In this document: positions 51,301 through 61,500 of the stretch, in pieces | Position numbering within the stretch: position 1 is the first letter of the stretch | How the letters are laid out: every line of letters starts with the position of its first letter | Source: Eutreptiella sp. 'Long Island Sound 2002' | Lineage: Eukaryota; Euglenozoa; Euglenophyceae; Eutreptiales; Eutreptiaceae | Assembly (NCBI GenBank): GCA_964036045.1 | Contig: OZ038379.1 | Span: 19,439,017 to 19,503,016 of the forward strand | Length of the DNA: 64,000 nucleotides | Direction: 5' to 3' | The notes under the pieces: model-generated | Told to the model about the DNA's origin: nothing | The model's database searches: none | Seen by the model: the letters and a program-made list of their open reading frames with translations, nothing else | Translations under genes and position numbers: made by a program

Positions 51301-54158
51301 CTACCCGGACACCATGCACGGCATGGACACGGACACCCGCGGGATTTGGGCGGCCCGCATCTTCTCATCCGCCGCAAAGCGCGTCTGGGAAGAGCTGCGT
51401 TGCCGGGTCCGCGCCGCCGACAGTGTCTCCAGGAAGTCCTCCATGGCCTCGCTCTGCAGCCAGTCCTCGAGCTCAGCCGCGGCCGGGACCTCCACTGGCG
51501 CCGCCGGGGGCGCGGCCGCAAGAGCCTCGGCCCTGTACGCGCGGCCACCCGTGCGGCCGGTGTGCAGGCGTCGCTCCAGATGTCGCGCGAGCTTGTCGAC
51601 CTTCCGCAGAAAGCTGTACTCGACGTGGTCCATCCGCCGGCTGTGCCGCGCCTGCATCTTCTCCAGCTTGATCTTGGTCATCGACATGTCGTGCTCCAGC
51701 TGCCGGTTGGCCTTGGCCAGGCGCGCGGCCTCCGAGATCATCTCCTGCTTGGCGGCGTTGCGCTGCTTCACGGCGCTGTACTTCTGCTGGTACAGGCGCT
51801 CCTTCTCCTCGTGGGCCTGTTGCTCCAGGGCTGCAATCACGGCCGCGTCCTCCGGCAACTGCGAGGCGGCTAAGTCCAGCTGGTACTGCGGCCGGCGCCT
51901 GGGCATAGGGCAGGTCGACCGACGGACTGCGGACACACCCGACGCGTCCCATACGGCCTCGTACCCCGTGAGAGGCAACCCACTGCGATAGGGGACGCGC
52001 TATTGGGCCTGGCTACCGGTGAACGACACATCCGTGTTTGAAAAAGGGCGCCAGGTCTTAGAGGCCACGCCAAAATTCTATTGCCTTCGGCAAGGCACCT
52101 CAAAGAGAGACGAGCGACGTTGAGGGGAGGGCATACACAATCCCCCACCCCCCCCCGCTCCCTCCTTCTGGTGAGGACCGATCCTGGCAACGCGGAGATA
52201 GCCCCTGGGACCCCATCATTGGTTAGGGTGTCCATATAGAAGCACAAAGTGGAGTGAGACCTGGTCCAGATCGACGCACAGTGGAGGCTATACGCCAAAC
52301 CAAGTTTTGCCCATGGCGGCGCATACAGGCCCAAAACGGCACTTCCGGGACCGATAAGCACCACCAGGAGGGCCCGATGGGTGCTACAGGGCTCCCCATG
52401 GGGTTACACGCACTTCCACTGCCACCAAATGATGGCCCAACATCGACCGGAGGGTCCCCAGGGCTGTCGCACATCACCCAACAATCGTCATCTTTCAGCC
52501 ACCCCATGCCGGCCCAAAAACAGCCAAATGCTCACCAGTGAGGCCGATCTCGGAAACCCGGAGATAGCACCCGGGACCCCGTTCATTGGGTAGTGGGTCC
52601 ATAATGGAGAAAAAAGTGGGACGGGACCGGGGTCTGTATCGACGCACAGTGGCAGCCATAGGCCACCCAAGTTTTGACCCCCAGCCCCCACCCCATCCCC
52701 ACCACAAGCCCCCATCCCCCAAAAAGCAGCACCCAGGTACGGGGGGTGCAGGGGTCAAAATCAAAAAATACATTGGGGGATAATTTTGTCTCCCAAAATG
52801 ATGATTTCACAAGGGGTTACACATCAAAGTTCATACATTGGGGTATGCAAAGCGAATGACCCCCCAGAGGGGGGGGGGGGGGGATGGCGCCCACACCTGC
52901 GCTTGATCTAACAGCCTCTCTTCGAGGTAATTTGGCGGACTTTTCTGGGGGCCCAGCTCACCGTTCCGAATTTCCAGCCCCCACCCCAAGCCCCACCACC
53001 GCGTTGAACTGTCTTCCTCGTCATTGAGCAGCCGTGCTTTCCTAGTCCACGGGTAGGGGACGGTTGCCAAGTGACCGTAAGGGGGGGGGGGGGGTTCGGA
53101 AGGACTGGCTGGTGACCCTGGAGTACCACCCATGCCCAGTGCCATGTCTTTTGTGCGAGCTGGAGGCCCTGTGAGTTGGAGGGCCAGGAAGCCACTGGCT
53201 GGAGCACTCGCGTTCAACCCAAATGCCCCATGGCCGTCGCTCTGGCAGGCGTCATCCGTTCTGCCCCCGGGTGTGCACATGTGCACGCACGCCTGCCTTT
53301 GTTCGTCCCAATTCTTTGTGGTCATGTATTACCGTTGAATGGCAGCCGGAGTACTGCCGTAGACTGGGCCAAACCCCTGGATCCTACGGTTGGGCTGCCG
53401 CCGAGGGTACCCTGACACCCGCACTGGTCAACGGTCGCTGGGGGTGGGGCTTTGGCGTTTGGGCTTTGGGCTTTGGGCTTGCCCCGGACCACCAAGGCCT
53501 GAGGGGCCCGTGGCCCTGCCTCGTGTGGGGACAGGCAACAGGCATCGGAGACGCCTCACGTGCCCAGGCCCAGACCAGGGGCTGGGCCGGGGCATATCAT
53601 GCGGCGCTAAGGAGGACGGCCATCGGCCTGCCAGCCGGCGTGCTGTGCGTGAGGTGTCGCTTCGCTGGGGGTCGGGGTGGGGCTGGATGCATGGCCTGTA
53701 CCTGGAAGCCCCCATCCCCCCCCCCCGCCCTGTGGGGGTGGGCATCCGCCTTTTTGCCCAGGGGTAGCACGGTCGTGCCCTCTCGGTCCTGGGCTACAGC
53801 AGAGGGTCCCCCGAAGCTCCGGTGGGGGTGGGCATAGGCATTGGTGGGGCCACCTGTGGTTGTTACATTGGACGGCCGTGGCAAACACCATCTTGCTCAC
53901 GTGACACGCCACTTCGCCGTTCTCCAGCTGCTCCCACGCTGCGAGCGGCGTATGGTCCATGCCGAACACCTGCTCGTACCTGCGACGCCAGAGCTTCTCC
54001 CGCGGGCTCATCTCCCGTGGTGACAACTGCTGCGAGTCCTCGTTGGAAAGCACAGACTCTGCGGCCTCTAGCGTCGACGCTGTGTCGGCCACCGACGCTG
54101 TGTCGACGTTCGACGGCATTGGCTCGAAGGCATCGCGGCTGAATTCAACTGCGTCCAT
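51301..54158 (-). CDS. Coiled-coil protein, three-exon model
   Basis: Exons 54158-53854 (ATG, donor CACAG|GTGGCC), 53041-52897 (acceptor GGACTAG, donor GCGCAG|GTGTGG) and 51885-51301 (acceptor GGCCGCAG, stop TAG). Phases agree at both joins (2+1, then 0) and give 344 residues. The N-terminus is acidic and Ser-rich with QQLSPREMSPREKLWRRRY and EQVFGMDHTPLAAWEQLENG. Exon 3 is a long charged helix (AALEQQAHEEKERLYQQKYS, AKANRQLEHDMSMTKIKLEK, VEYSFLRKVDKLARHLERRL), a coiled coil, then Ala/Pro-rich sequence and a basic tail. Exon 2 is Trp/Gly-rich and the least certain. A shorter exon 1 ending at CAC|GTGAGC (53901) is possible. I do not recognise the family; a cytoskeletal or flagellar role would be a guess. 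Confidence 0.5.
52180..52690. repeat. Tandem pair of a ~140-bp segment, 360 bp apart
   Basis: 52180-52320 and 52536-52680 share GGAGATAGC, GGGACCCC.TTCATTGG and ATCGACGCACAGTGG in the same order, inside an intron of the coiled-coil gene. Confidence 0.75.
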
Positions 54159-54232
54159 GGCTCAAGAGAAAGTGAGAACACTGCAGATGTGGTGGTACAA
54201 AAGAGCTGCATCGGCAGAGGCACAGGCGCTCC

Positions 54233-54250
54233 CCCCCCCCCCCCCCCCGC
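54233..54250. repeat. Long C-run
   Basis: Eighteen consecutive C, just upstream of the coiled-coil gene start; one of more than a dozen G/C runs of 12 or more bases in the window. Confidence 0.9.
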
Positions 54251-54855
54251 CCCCATGGACTGGGTGTGTGTGTGAGGGGGTGGGTACAACACTGGGCAGG
54301 CGCAGGCCACACCAACTCGCTACAAAAGCAACACTTCAGTGGCTGTAAGCCTGGGAACTGGATTGTGCACGGACATGAGATGCTCCGACTTAGTCAATCC
54401 GTCAACCGCATCAGGCCCACGCAGGGTCCACACAGGGTGCATAGGCTCCACCAGAGCCATTGTGAAGTCCCACACCAATGCTTGTCTCCCGGTGGGGGGG
54501 GGAGGGGGGTCACTTGCCAAGGCACCAAAGAAAAAGTTTCCTTTGGGTACAATGGAGTTGTAGTCCAAATGTCAGGTGTGGGTCCTCGCACATCCCCCCC
54601 CCCCAGGGTACGCAATTTTTTTCCTTACACATATGACCAAAATTTTTACCAAACAAAGCCGTTTCAAGGCAAAAATAGTGCACGTTGATCTTTTGACATT
54701 GCTCCATCAATGTGAAGACTACGGCCCTGGCTCAACGTGCAAAGCGTGGTAGGGAAGTCTCACCCTTCAACTGCAGTTAAGGAGGAGGGGCGTTACTCCC
54801 TCGGTTAGAAGTAGCAGAGCCCCAATACTACTTCTTTCCTTATACCCCGTGGTTC

Positions 54856-54910
54856 AGGCAACAACCTGCCTGACTCACTACGTCACAAGGTGCCCATTTC
54901 TGTGACGTAG
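54856..54910. terminator. Two consecutive hairpins 3' of the basic ORFs
   Basis: CAGGCA...TGCCTG (54856-54873) followed by CTACGTCACA (54878-54887) and its exact inverse TGTGACGTAG (54901-54910) with a 13-nt loop. They lie just beyond the stop of the minus-strand ORF at 54994, where a 3'-end or processing structure would be expected. The role is inferred; the stem also contains a TGACGTAG word like CRE-type sites. Confidence 0.35.
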
Positions 54911-54993
54911 TTGTTTCAGTTCGCATGTTGCGACGTTTCGCGTTTCCAGTCGTTTTGCGTTTCGAGTTGTGGTGCCTGCTACTACGCCGCTAC

Positions 54994-55353
54994 CTACTGC
55001 TTCTTGGTCTTCCCACCATGGGAAGCCGCGGCTTGCTTCTTGCCCTTGCCGGCGGCTAGTTTCTTTTTCGCTGGCTTCTTGCTACTACTGTTGCTGCTGC
55101 TGCTAGCGATGGCCTCGGAAGCTACCGTCCGCTTCTTGCACTTCTTAGTTGTTGCCTTCTTTCTGGCTTGTTTCTTGCTGCTGCCGTTGTGGCTGCTGTT
55201 GTTGCTGCTACTGCTGCACCCGTTGCTGCTACCGGTGGTACTCGTAGTGCCGCTTGTACTACTACCGCTGCCGCTGCTACTGTTGTCGCTTTCGCTACCC
55301 TCGGAACCGCTCCGTGGCTGGTAGTCTTTGTCCTTCTTGTCCTGTGCCTCCAT
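54994..55353 (-). CDS. Ser/Lys-rich basic low-complexity protein, 119 residues
   Basis: Opens with MEAQDKKDKDYQPRSGSEGS, then long Ser/Thr/Gly runs, and ends in KKPAKKKLAAGKGKKQ and GGKTKKQ. The lysine/alanine pattern resembles histone H1-type tails, which in euglenozoans can lack the globular domain, but it is too simple to assign. Its start lies 7 bp beyond the stop of the basic ORF at 55360-55575, so the two could be parts of one disrupted or spliced gene. Confidence 0.4.
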   Translation of the reverse strand: MEAQDKKDKDYQPRSGSEGSESDNSSSGSGSSTSGTTSTTGSSNGCSSSSNNSSHNGSSKKQARKKATTKKCKKRTVASEAIASSSSNSSSKKPAKKKLAAGKGKKQAAASHGGKTKKQ

Positions 55354-55359
55354 AACTGC

Positions 55360-55575
55360 TTATGCTTCTCGGTCTCCAGTCTTTGCTGCCCGGCGCGCTG
55401 CTTTTTTCACTGCTTTTTTCTGTGCCCGACGTGCTGCTTTCTTCTCTACCTTTGCGAGGATCTCACGTTGCAGTGTAACCTCGCCCTTCAATTTATGGCG
55501 CTTCTTTTGCACGCGCTTTTTCTCTTTTGCGCTCTTTTGGTTTGACAATTGCTTTTGCCAAGTGGTCAACCCCAT
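55360..55575 (-). CDS. Basic Lys/Arg/Ala-rich ORF, 71 residues
   Basis: The frame reads SNQKSAKEKKRVQKKRHKLK, then REILAKVEKKAARRAQKKAV and a KAARRAAK repeat, a charged helical product. The start used here is ATG at 55575. It ends 7 bp before the next basic ORF on the same strand. Function unknown. Confidence 0.35.
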   Translation of the reverse strand: MGLTTWQKQLSNQKSAKEKKRVQKKRHKLKGEVTLQREILAKVEKKAARRAQKKAVKKAARRAAKTGDREA

Positions 55576-57223
55576 TTGGAGGATAGCCTTCTCTTCCTCT
55601 GGCTATACATGGCTATGGAAGTATGCAGTCTCGGGGCCCGATTGGGAGTTCACCATGCCCAAGTAGGCCCCCTGGCCCAAATCGCCCATCGGGCTGTCGA
55701 ATGTGTCGTTGGTGTAAGCCAGACTCACGTCCATCTGGCCTGTAGAAACGGGACTGTGTTATACTTGCGGTAGAATGCACTTGTTGGAGGTGTATGGGGG
55801 AACCCTCCGGGTGGTGTACGGCTGATGCAAAGCACTGCAGCATGCAGTGAGCAGAGGGTTGATGAACAAGCCAGTGCCTACTGCCAGTGTCATGCATGTG
55901 GTCGAGCGTTGTGGCCACACTGCATGGCTGATGTCGTGCCACACAGGAGGGAGGCCGCTCCCTGTACATCGGACCTCGGTTCTTTGCTTTGCCGACAAGA
56001 CTCATGGGCAGACAGGCTGGTGTGCTCAAGGGGCCACGGGGTGAACCATCAAAGGTGGGGTCGGTTCGCCGGCTGGTACTTCCGGTTGAACGCACTTGGG
56101 TGTGTGTTGTGGAGGCGTGCCCCTAGACTGGAGACTGCTGATGCCTGGCGGGTGCACTGCTGCTCGCCGTTCATTGAGTCTCAGTTTGCGTCTTTGCTGA
56201 CCGGACACGCGCGCACGCATTGGAGCGCGCTGGTGGCGTCGAATGTTAGGCCGCACTTCCTGACGAGGGCCTGTGGGTCAGCACACGAGCGTGTCTCGTT
56301 GACCTTGTGTCAGGGGGTGCCAGGGATAGGGGGGGGGGGGGGGCTCAAATGGTCAGGTGAGCCGCCAGGCACGTGACTTCAGCCACACCTGCTCCCCACG
56401 AACTTCATGGCCATCAGTTTCAAGGTGTGGACACTTCCATGGGACAAGAGGTGGGGTGGGGGGTGGGGATTCCCCTTCCACCTCAGCCCCTCTCACTGGT
56501 AAACGAAACTGCCGGACACACGAACCTGCTCAGCCAACCATGTCCCCAGCTGCAGTACAGTGCTCCACCACTCCCCAAAGGGAAGCTGCCCCGGCGACCA
56601 GAGCCTCCGAAGGGTTCATCACAGTTACTACATGGGGCACGGAGCGCCGGGTCCCCTTACCTCCTGGACCCCGCCTCCCCCGTCACCTGCCATGCGCCGC
56701 AGGGAGGGGTAGCGCACGCAGGTTGCGCGATTCCGGGTGTGCCACCGCTGTCTACATTGCGGATCCACTCAGGACTCAGCAGGACAACACATGAAACCCG
56801 GGACTTGAAGGTCGATGCCGTCCAGCGCGGCTATTCGAACCTGTGCTGACTCGTTCGTCGACATCCGGGGGTATGGCCCCGGTGCCAACTTCACCGGTGT
56901 ACCCTTCCACGTCAGCATCACTTCTTGCGCAAGGAGTGCCACACTCCCCCATCGGGTACACGCCCCTGTCACCACTGCACCCACCAACCCATGAGCCCCC
57001 GCCAGCCCTCCACCCCAACGCACCACCCTCAAAGGCACATGGCAGGACCGGGTGCCGGACAATGCGGAGATGATGGTCCAGGCCAGTCAGCTGCTGCTCC
57101 TGGTCCGCCATCGACTGCGGCAGTTCCGGAAGCTGAACACTGCTCTTGGCGCACCAAGAACAGTGAGACGGCCCAAACGACAGCCCAACTGGGAACCACA
57201 ACGATCACGCAAGTAACCGCCGA
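55576..57223. other. No supported gene
   Basis: G-run at 56329-56343. The minus strand from 57200 to 56770 is open in three frames, one with GTPVKLAPGPYPRMSTNESA, but there is no domain or clear exon border. A box-B-like GGTTCGAATAGCC near 56830 lacks a box A. Confidence 0.4.
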
Positions 57224-57934
57224 CTACCCCCCAGGCACCGCTGGCTTCACCCATTGAGCCACTAGGAATGCCCCTGTCAGGGATTGCTGCGCGTCCCGTT
57301 CGATTTGGGGGACCGCCTCGACCTCCTCATCCTTCGAGAAGTGCACGCACGTCCGCAGGTCGCATGGCAGCTGCGGCACCAAGGCTCGCATATCGGCCGG
57401 CGACCGCAAAATGACGTCGCGGAACAGCGGGTGGCCGCGCGCGCCCGCCGCCCGCCGCCGTTGGGCCCACCACAAGCTTTGGCTGTTGAGCGTTGCGACC
57501 GTGACAGTGCCGCCGGGCTTGGCGACACGCAGCAGCTCCGCGACGGCCGTCGGGGCGTCCCGTACGAACTCAATGGCTGTGACGGACACGCACTTGTCGA
57601 ACGCGTTGTCGGGAAAGGGCAGGCACCGCATGTCGCCCACGACGGCACGAAAGGCCAACCCTGTCATCCGCTGCCGGGCCCTTTCGAGCATTTGTCGCGA
57701 CACATCCAGTCCGACGACGTTCGAGCCACGCCGCACGTAATCGAGGGTGAAGATCCCAGTGCCGCACCCGGCGTCGAGCAGGGTGTCGCCGTGTGTGGGC
57801 CGCAGCATGTCCAAGAGCAGCTGCTGTTCGTACTTGAATATCAGGCCCCCAATGGGCGTCCGAAACCATTGGTCGTACTCCTCCGTCCAGCCATCGAAGA
57901 GGGCCTGCGGGTCTTGCTGGATTGCAGTGGCCAT
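57224..57934 (-). CDS. Class I SAM-dependent methyltransferase (Methyltransf_11 type), intronless
   Basis: 236 residues from ATG at 57934. A short N-terminal block FDGWTEEYDQWFRTPIGG precedes the Rossmann fold. Motif I is LLDAGCGTGIFT, the acidic end of strand 2 is VVGLDVS, motif II/III is VVGDMRCLPFPDNAFDKCVS and the next strand is VAELLRVAKPGGTVTVATLN. These bind S-adenosylmethionine; the methyl acceptor cannot be told from sequence (UbiE/COQ5-like small-molecule enzymes share this shape). The frame is open upstream to 58078, giving an ATG at 57994 as an alternative start. There is no intron and the FDGW..EYDxWF..P.G opening is typical of bacterial homologues, so a bacterial origin is plausible. 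GC-rich codon use matches other host genes here, so if transferred it is well ameliorated. Confidence 0.85.
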   Translation of the reverse strand: MATAIQQDPQALFDGWTEEYDQWFRTPIGGLIFKYEQQLLLDMLRPTHGDTLLDAGCGTGIFTLDYVRRGSNVVGLDVSRQMLERARQRMTGLAFRAVVGDMRCLPFPDNAFDKCVSVTAIEFVRDAPTAVAELLRVAKPGGTVTVATLNSQSLWWAQRRRAAGARGHPLFRDVILRSPADMRALVPQLPCDLRTCVHFSKDEEVEAVPQIERDAQQSLTGAFLVAQWVKPAVPGG

Positions 57935-58864
57935 ACGACAGCATTTCCACGACCACCCTCGTGATGCCGCGCGCCCCACGCGGCGGGGTATCATGCCGAA
58001 GCTGGCGTACACGCACATCCACACAGGGCGAGACCACAGGCACAAGCGGCAGGTACGTGTATGATGTCGCTGCAGCAAGAAACGAATGGCAACACCCTCT
58101 GGTGAGCACTGTACTCAAAAGAGGGGGGTACTTGCACCGCGTGCGCCTTTCGGACTCCTCTGGTGAGTTTCAACTACGCATGAAGGCCACTGTGATGTGC
58201 CCCATCGAGGGAAGAGCATGCCCAGAGCATCGATCTTTGCCCCCCCCCCCCCCAACTCCGCCGCCCCCGTGCCAGGAACAGTGTCTGCCATGGGCCTCGC
58301 ACTGTGGTTCTGTGACTAAGGATTGATTGCGCGTTAGCTCTGCTGCGGACCCCCCACTGTGGCCCACAGCAGACGCCCTTTAATGGAGTTACGCCGCCAC
58401 ACAACTGGGGGGACACTGGCAAGCGCACGCCCCCCCCCAAGCCGCTGTGTCACCACTCGGCGGAGGACGTATGTCAGGCATGGTCTCCACAAGGGAGGGC
58501 GGTGAGACACCACTGGGGACCGGAAGGTGCGAGCGAGGGGGCTGGCAGCTTTGGGCCGACAATGCACACCCCTTCACTGAGGGGTTTACCCTCACCTCTG
58601 CATCGAGATGGTCTGCTCAGGAATCTGAGGGACCCCACTGCCCTTGAACATACACACCAGATTCTATTCCACAAGCATCAAATCACTGCCACAGGCCTTT
58701 ACTTCCGGTCCTCTTGTGCAATCACCTACTCTTCTCACTAATCTCTGTGCTGGACCCCATACTCGCCCCTGGGGGAGGGTGTGCCGGGCGCACGCTCAGT
58801 GCCTGCCCCACGCAGTCCGTTTGAGGAAATGACTTCGGCCCTTTGATCCGCCCCCGTACAGTAG
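57935..58864. other. Upstream region of the methyltransferase; no gene seen
   Basis: C-run at 58240-58252 and otherwise unremarkable sequence. Confidence 0.4.
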
Positions 58865-58866
58865 CC

Positions 58867-58867
<1 letters not shown>

Positions 58868-58920
<53 letters not shown>

Positions 58921-58946
58921 ATTTGATTTGATTTGATTTGATTTGA
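58868..58946. repeat. (TAG)n followed by (TTTGA)n
   Basis: Seventeen or so TAG units pass directly into about five TTTGA units. Confidence 0.95.
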
Positions 58947-59099
58947 CGGCTTCGTTTTGTACCGGATCCGTACCAGTACCCGCACAGTTATCCTCTTCTC
59001 TTTTTTTTTGTTCACATACCCAACATTACACACAACGACCTGTCAATGTGATTTTCCGAGCTTCTCGTCCTGCAACGAACGAGACGTCCAATCAAATCA

Positions 59100-59107
59100 A
59101 AAGTAGC

Positions 59108-59164
<57 letters not shown>

Positions 59165-59400
59165 GGTGGTGGTAGTAGCAGCAGCAGCAGCAGGCAGCAG
59201 GCAGGCGGCGGTGGCGGCGGCGGTGGCGGCGGCGGCGGCGGCAGTGGTGGTGGTGGTGGTGGTGGAAGTAGTAGTAGTACTAGTAGTAGTAGTAGTAATA
59301 GGAGCAGTCGTAGTAGTAGTGGTGGTGGTGGTGGTGGTGGTGGTTATGGTGGTGGTGGTGGTAGTGGTGGTGGTGGTGGTGGTGGTGGTGGTGGTGGTCA
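59100..59400. repeat. Compound trinucleotide block (AGT/GGT/GGC)n
   Basis: Some 300 bp of alternating AGT, GGT, GGC and AGC triplets. One plus frame encodes Ser/Gly and the reverse frame encodes Thr. The ACCAC content lets every frame stay open, so coding cannot be inferred. It is preceded by CAATCAAATCAAAA, the inverse of the TTTGA motif at 58921. Confidence 0.95.
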
Positions 59401-59668
59401 TATTCATCTTCATACTCTGAGCTCTGCAAAATCAAGTCAAGTAGTATCCAAACCTGTTCCAAAAAGCCATGCAGCACGGTCTCTGTCCACGGGGTTTCGT
59501 TTATGTCAATTTTACCTGAATACAAGCTTGGAGAAGATAGGGAGAAAGAGGCTGATCTCTCCTGGGCTATGGATGCGGTGCAGTTGCATTTCCCTTCACT
59601 GCCAGTGTCGCTCAATAGACCTCTATGGACAATGTGAAAATTGAAAAGTATGATTACAATACCTCTGT

Positions 59669-60079
59669 ATGATAGCATTGAAAGTCATGGCGTCCTCTTT
59701 GCTCTGTATCTCCCTCTCATCACCTCTCGGGTCCACCCTCAGGAATGTTGAAAGATCTAGTTACCTAATCAAAGAGATGCGCACTAGCAACAGAACCGTT
59801 GTGGATCTGGCATTTGCACGTGAATTGCTGAGTTCCAGAACTGCTATCAAACGAGACCTGATTCTACCCATCTTGCAAGAGAAATATGATGCTGCTACAA
59901 CCGAGGAGGAATGTAATGCAGACGGCCTCTGTGAACTGCTACCGCAAATCTTGGGCAAACTTGTTGTGCTGTCCACATTCTTCCGTGCTCAACGTGTCGG
60001 TGCATCGCCTCTTCACCACCAAATGCGGACATTGCACCCTCCAGTATCATGCAGACATGCCACTGCCGCCACAAACTGA
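59669..60079 (+). CDS. Unknown protein, 5' part, interrupted by a repeat insertion
   Basis: ATG at 59669 (second ATG at 59687) opens a frame of 136 codons. Residues up to the 141-bp duplicated segment look genuinely coding: LRNVERSSYLIKEMRTSNRT, VVDLAFARELLSSRTAIKRD, LILPILQEKYDAATTEEECN. The base composition is lower in GC than the other host genes. The frame ends shortly after a 280-bp repeat begins. The same segment reappears intact at 60357. Upstream sequence (59500-59625) is also open and protein-like (ILPEYKLGEDREKEADLSWA) in another frame and may be a preceding exon. Family not recognised. Confidence 0.45.
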   Translation: MIALKVMASSLLCISLSSPLGSTLRNVERSSYLIKEMRTSNRTVVDLAFARELLSSRTAIKRDLILPILQEKYDAATTEEECNADGLCELLPQILGKLVVLSTFFRAQRVGASPLHHQMRTLHPPVSCRHATAATN

Positions 60080-60497
60080 ACTATGACCTCTTGTGACCTC
60101 TGTGTGTTGCTGCGTTCATCGGTTCATTGGGTGGACGAGTGTACTGGCACTGCCCACAGTGGCACCTCAGGGGGGGGGTCTGAGGTGCTGTCATTGCATT
60201 CAATGATATTCAGTTGTTACTCAATGCGATTTGATGCTATTGAATGCTATATAATTGCTACTCAATGCTATTCAATGCTATTCCTTGGCCACTCAATGCT
60301 ATTCAATGCTATTAAATTGCTACTCAATGCTATTCAATGCTATTGAATTGCTACTCACTGCTACCGCAAATCTTGGGCAAACTTGTTGTGCTGTCCACAT
60401 TCTTCCGTGCTCAACGTGTCGGTGCATCGCCTCTTCACCACCAAATGTGGACATTGCACCCTCCAGTATCATGCAGACATGCCACTGCCGCCACAAA
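59935..60497. repeat. 141-bp direct repeat flanking a 280-bp inserted repeat
   Basis: 59935-60075 and 60357-60497 are the same segment (landmark CTACCGCAAATCTTGGGCAA) with a single C/T difference seen. Between them is repeat B1 (60078-60357). Confidence 0.9.
60078..60357. repeat. Interspersed repeat B, copy 1
   Basis: 280 bp starting GAACTATGACCTCTTGTGAC and ending in a run of CTACTCAATGCTATTCAATG minisatellite units. Nearly identical to 61501-61779. Confidence 0.95.
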
Positions 60498-60656
60498 ACG
60501 TTCAGCAACACTACCGAAACCCCTTTCCCCTGCTGCTGCAGGCTAAGCTTGGACCAAAGAGGAGTGTAGTAACTAGCGGCCAGTGGCGTCCGTAATGTTG
60601 GAACGTGGTCGATGACTCAGTAGTGCCGTGGGGCAGATTCCTGATTCTGTTTGCAG

Positions 60657-60975
60657 TCTAGGCCGCACGGATGCCTGCAAAGAACGACTCTTTGTATGGC
60701 CATCACTACAGCTGCTCGAAACCTTGGTTTCCGCTAATGTTGTTGCTCTGCATGAACACAATTTGTTGAAATGGTGTGCTGAAGAGTGGTGTCTCAATCG
60801 GCAAGCACACAAGCACACGGTGCTCAACAAGAAAAGCAAGGCACCTGACAATGAGGAAGAGGAGGAGGAGGAGAAGGACAGCAAGAGCACCAGCCACAGT
60901 GATTCAAATATGAATCTCAGTGACTTAGTCACGGAGATTAACAACACCATTTTGCACACGATGGAGCCGTGCTAG
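60657..60975 (+). CDS. Unknown protein, acidic C-terminal exon
   Basis: After an acceptor CTGTTTGCAG the frame reads LGRTDACKERLFVWPSLQLL, ETLVSANVVALHEHNLLKWC, AEEWCLNRQAHKHTVLNKKS, an acidic run NEEEEEEEKDSKS and NLSDLVTEINNTILHTMEPC followed by TAG. The amino-acid pattern is clearly protein-like. It probably belongs to the same gene as 59669, but the intervening splice is not resolved, because the segment at 60357-60546 ends in a stop before a weak GC-type donor. Family unknown. Confidence 0.45.
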
Positions 60976-61500
60976 CAGACAGAGGTTGGAACAAGTCTTT
61001 GTGGTAGGTATTCAAATGCGGAATGGTGGTACCCTCACTGGCTTGCAGTTAGGGTTCGTGGTTTCCATTTTGCATTTTTTCGGTTTCAGTTACACCACCT
61101 TCCTTTTGCATTTTTTTGGGGGGTGTGAAATACTTGTGAGGTTGTAGTGATAAAAAACAAGCATGCTACAAGAAGAGGCCTTCACCAAGCACACAGGGTG
61201 GCTCAACAAAGAGGTGGGGTGTAACAAGATATTGTGTCACATTGCTTGCGGCAAAGCAGGGTTCATAGGGTGCATTTGGTGTGGGGGAATTTGCGGTGGA
61301 ATCTCAATGTAGCAAGGAGGTGCACCTCAACTGTTGCTTGGAACATTCAAAACAATCAATACATACATACAAACGTTCTCAATGAGAAGGAGGAAAACAA
61401 CTTGAAACCCGTGGAATCGATGGCAACTAAACAACCACACAGCACCACATAGCCACTACACCAGCGCATGAATGATGATGCTGGAAGGGACGTGGACGTT
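60976..61500. other. No gene seen
   Basis: Lower-GC sequence 3' of the acidic exon, with T- and G-tracts near 61070-61125. Likely 3' flank. Confidence 0.4.

Noticed and set aside
52897-53041. A further intron inside exon 2 of the coiled-coil gene (GTGGTG...CCCCCAG, 55 bp)
   Set aside because: Removing it shifts the reading frame of the downstream part, whereas the uninterrupted exon keeps phase with both neighbours.
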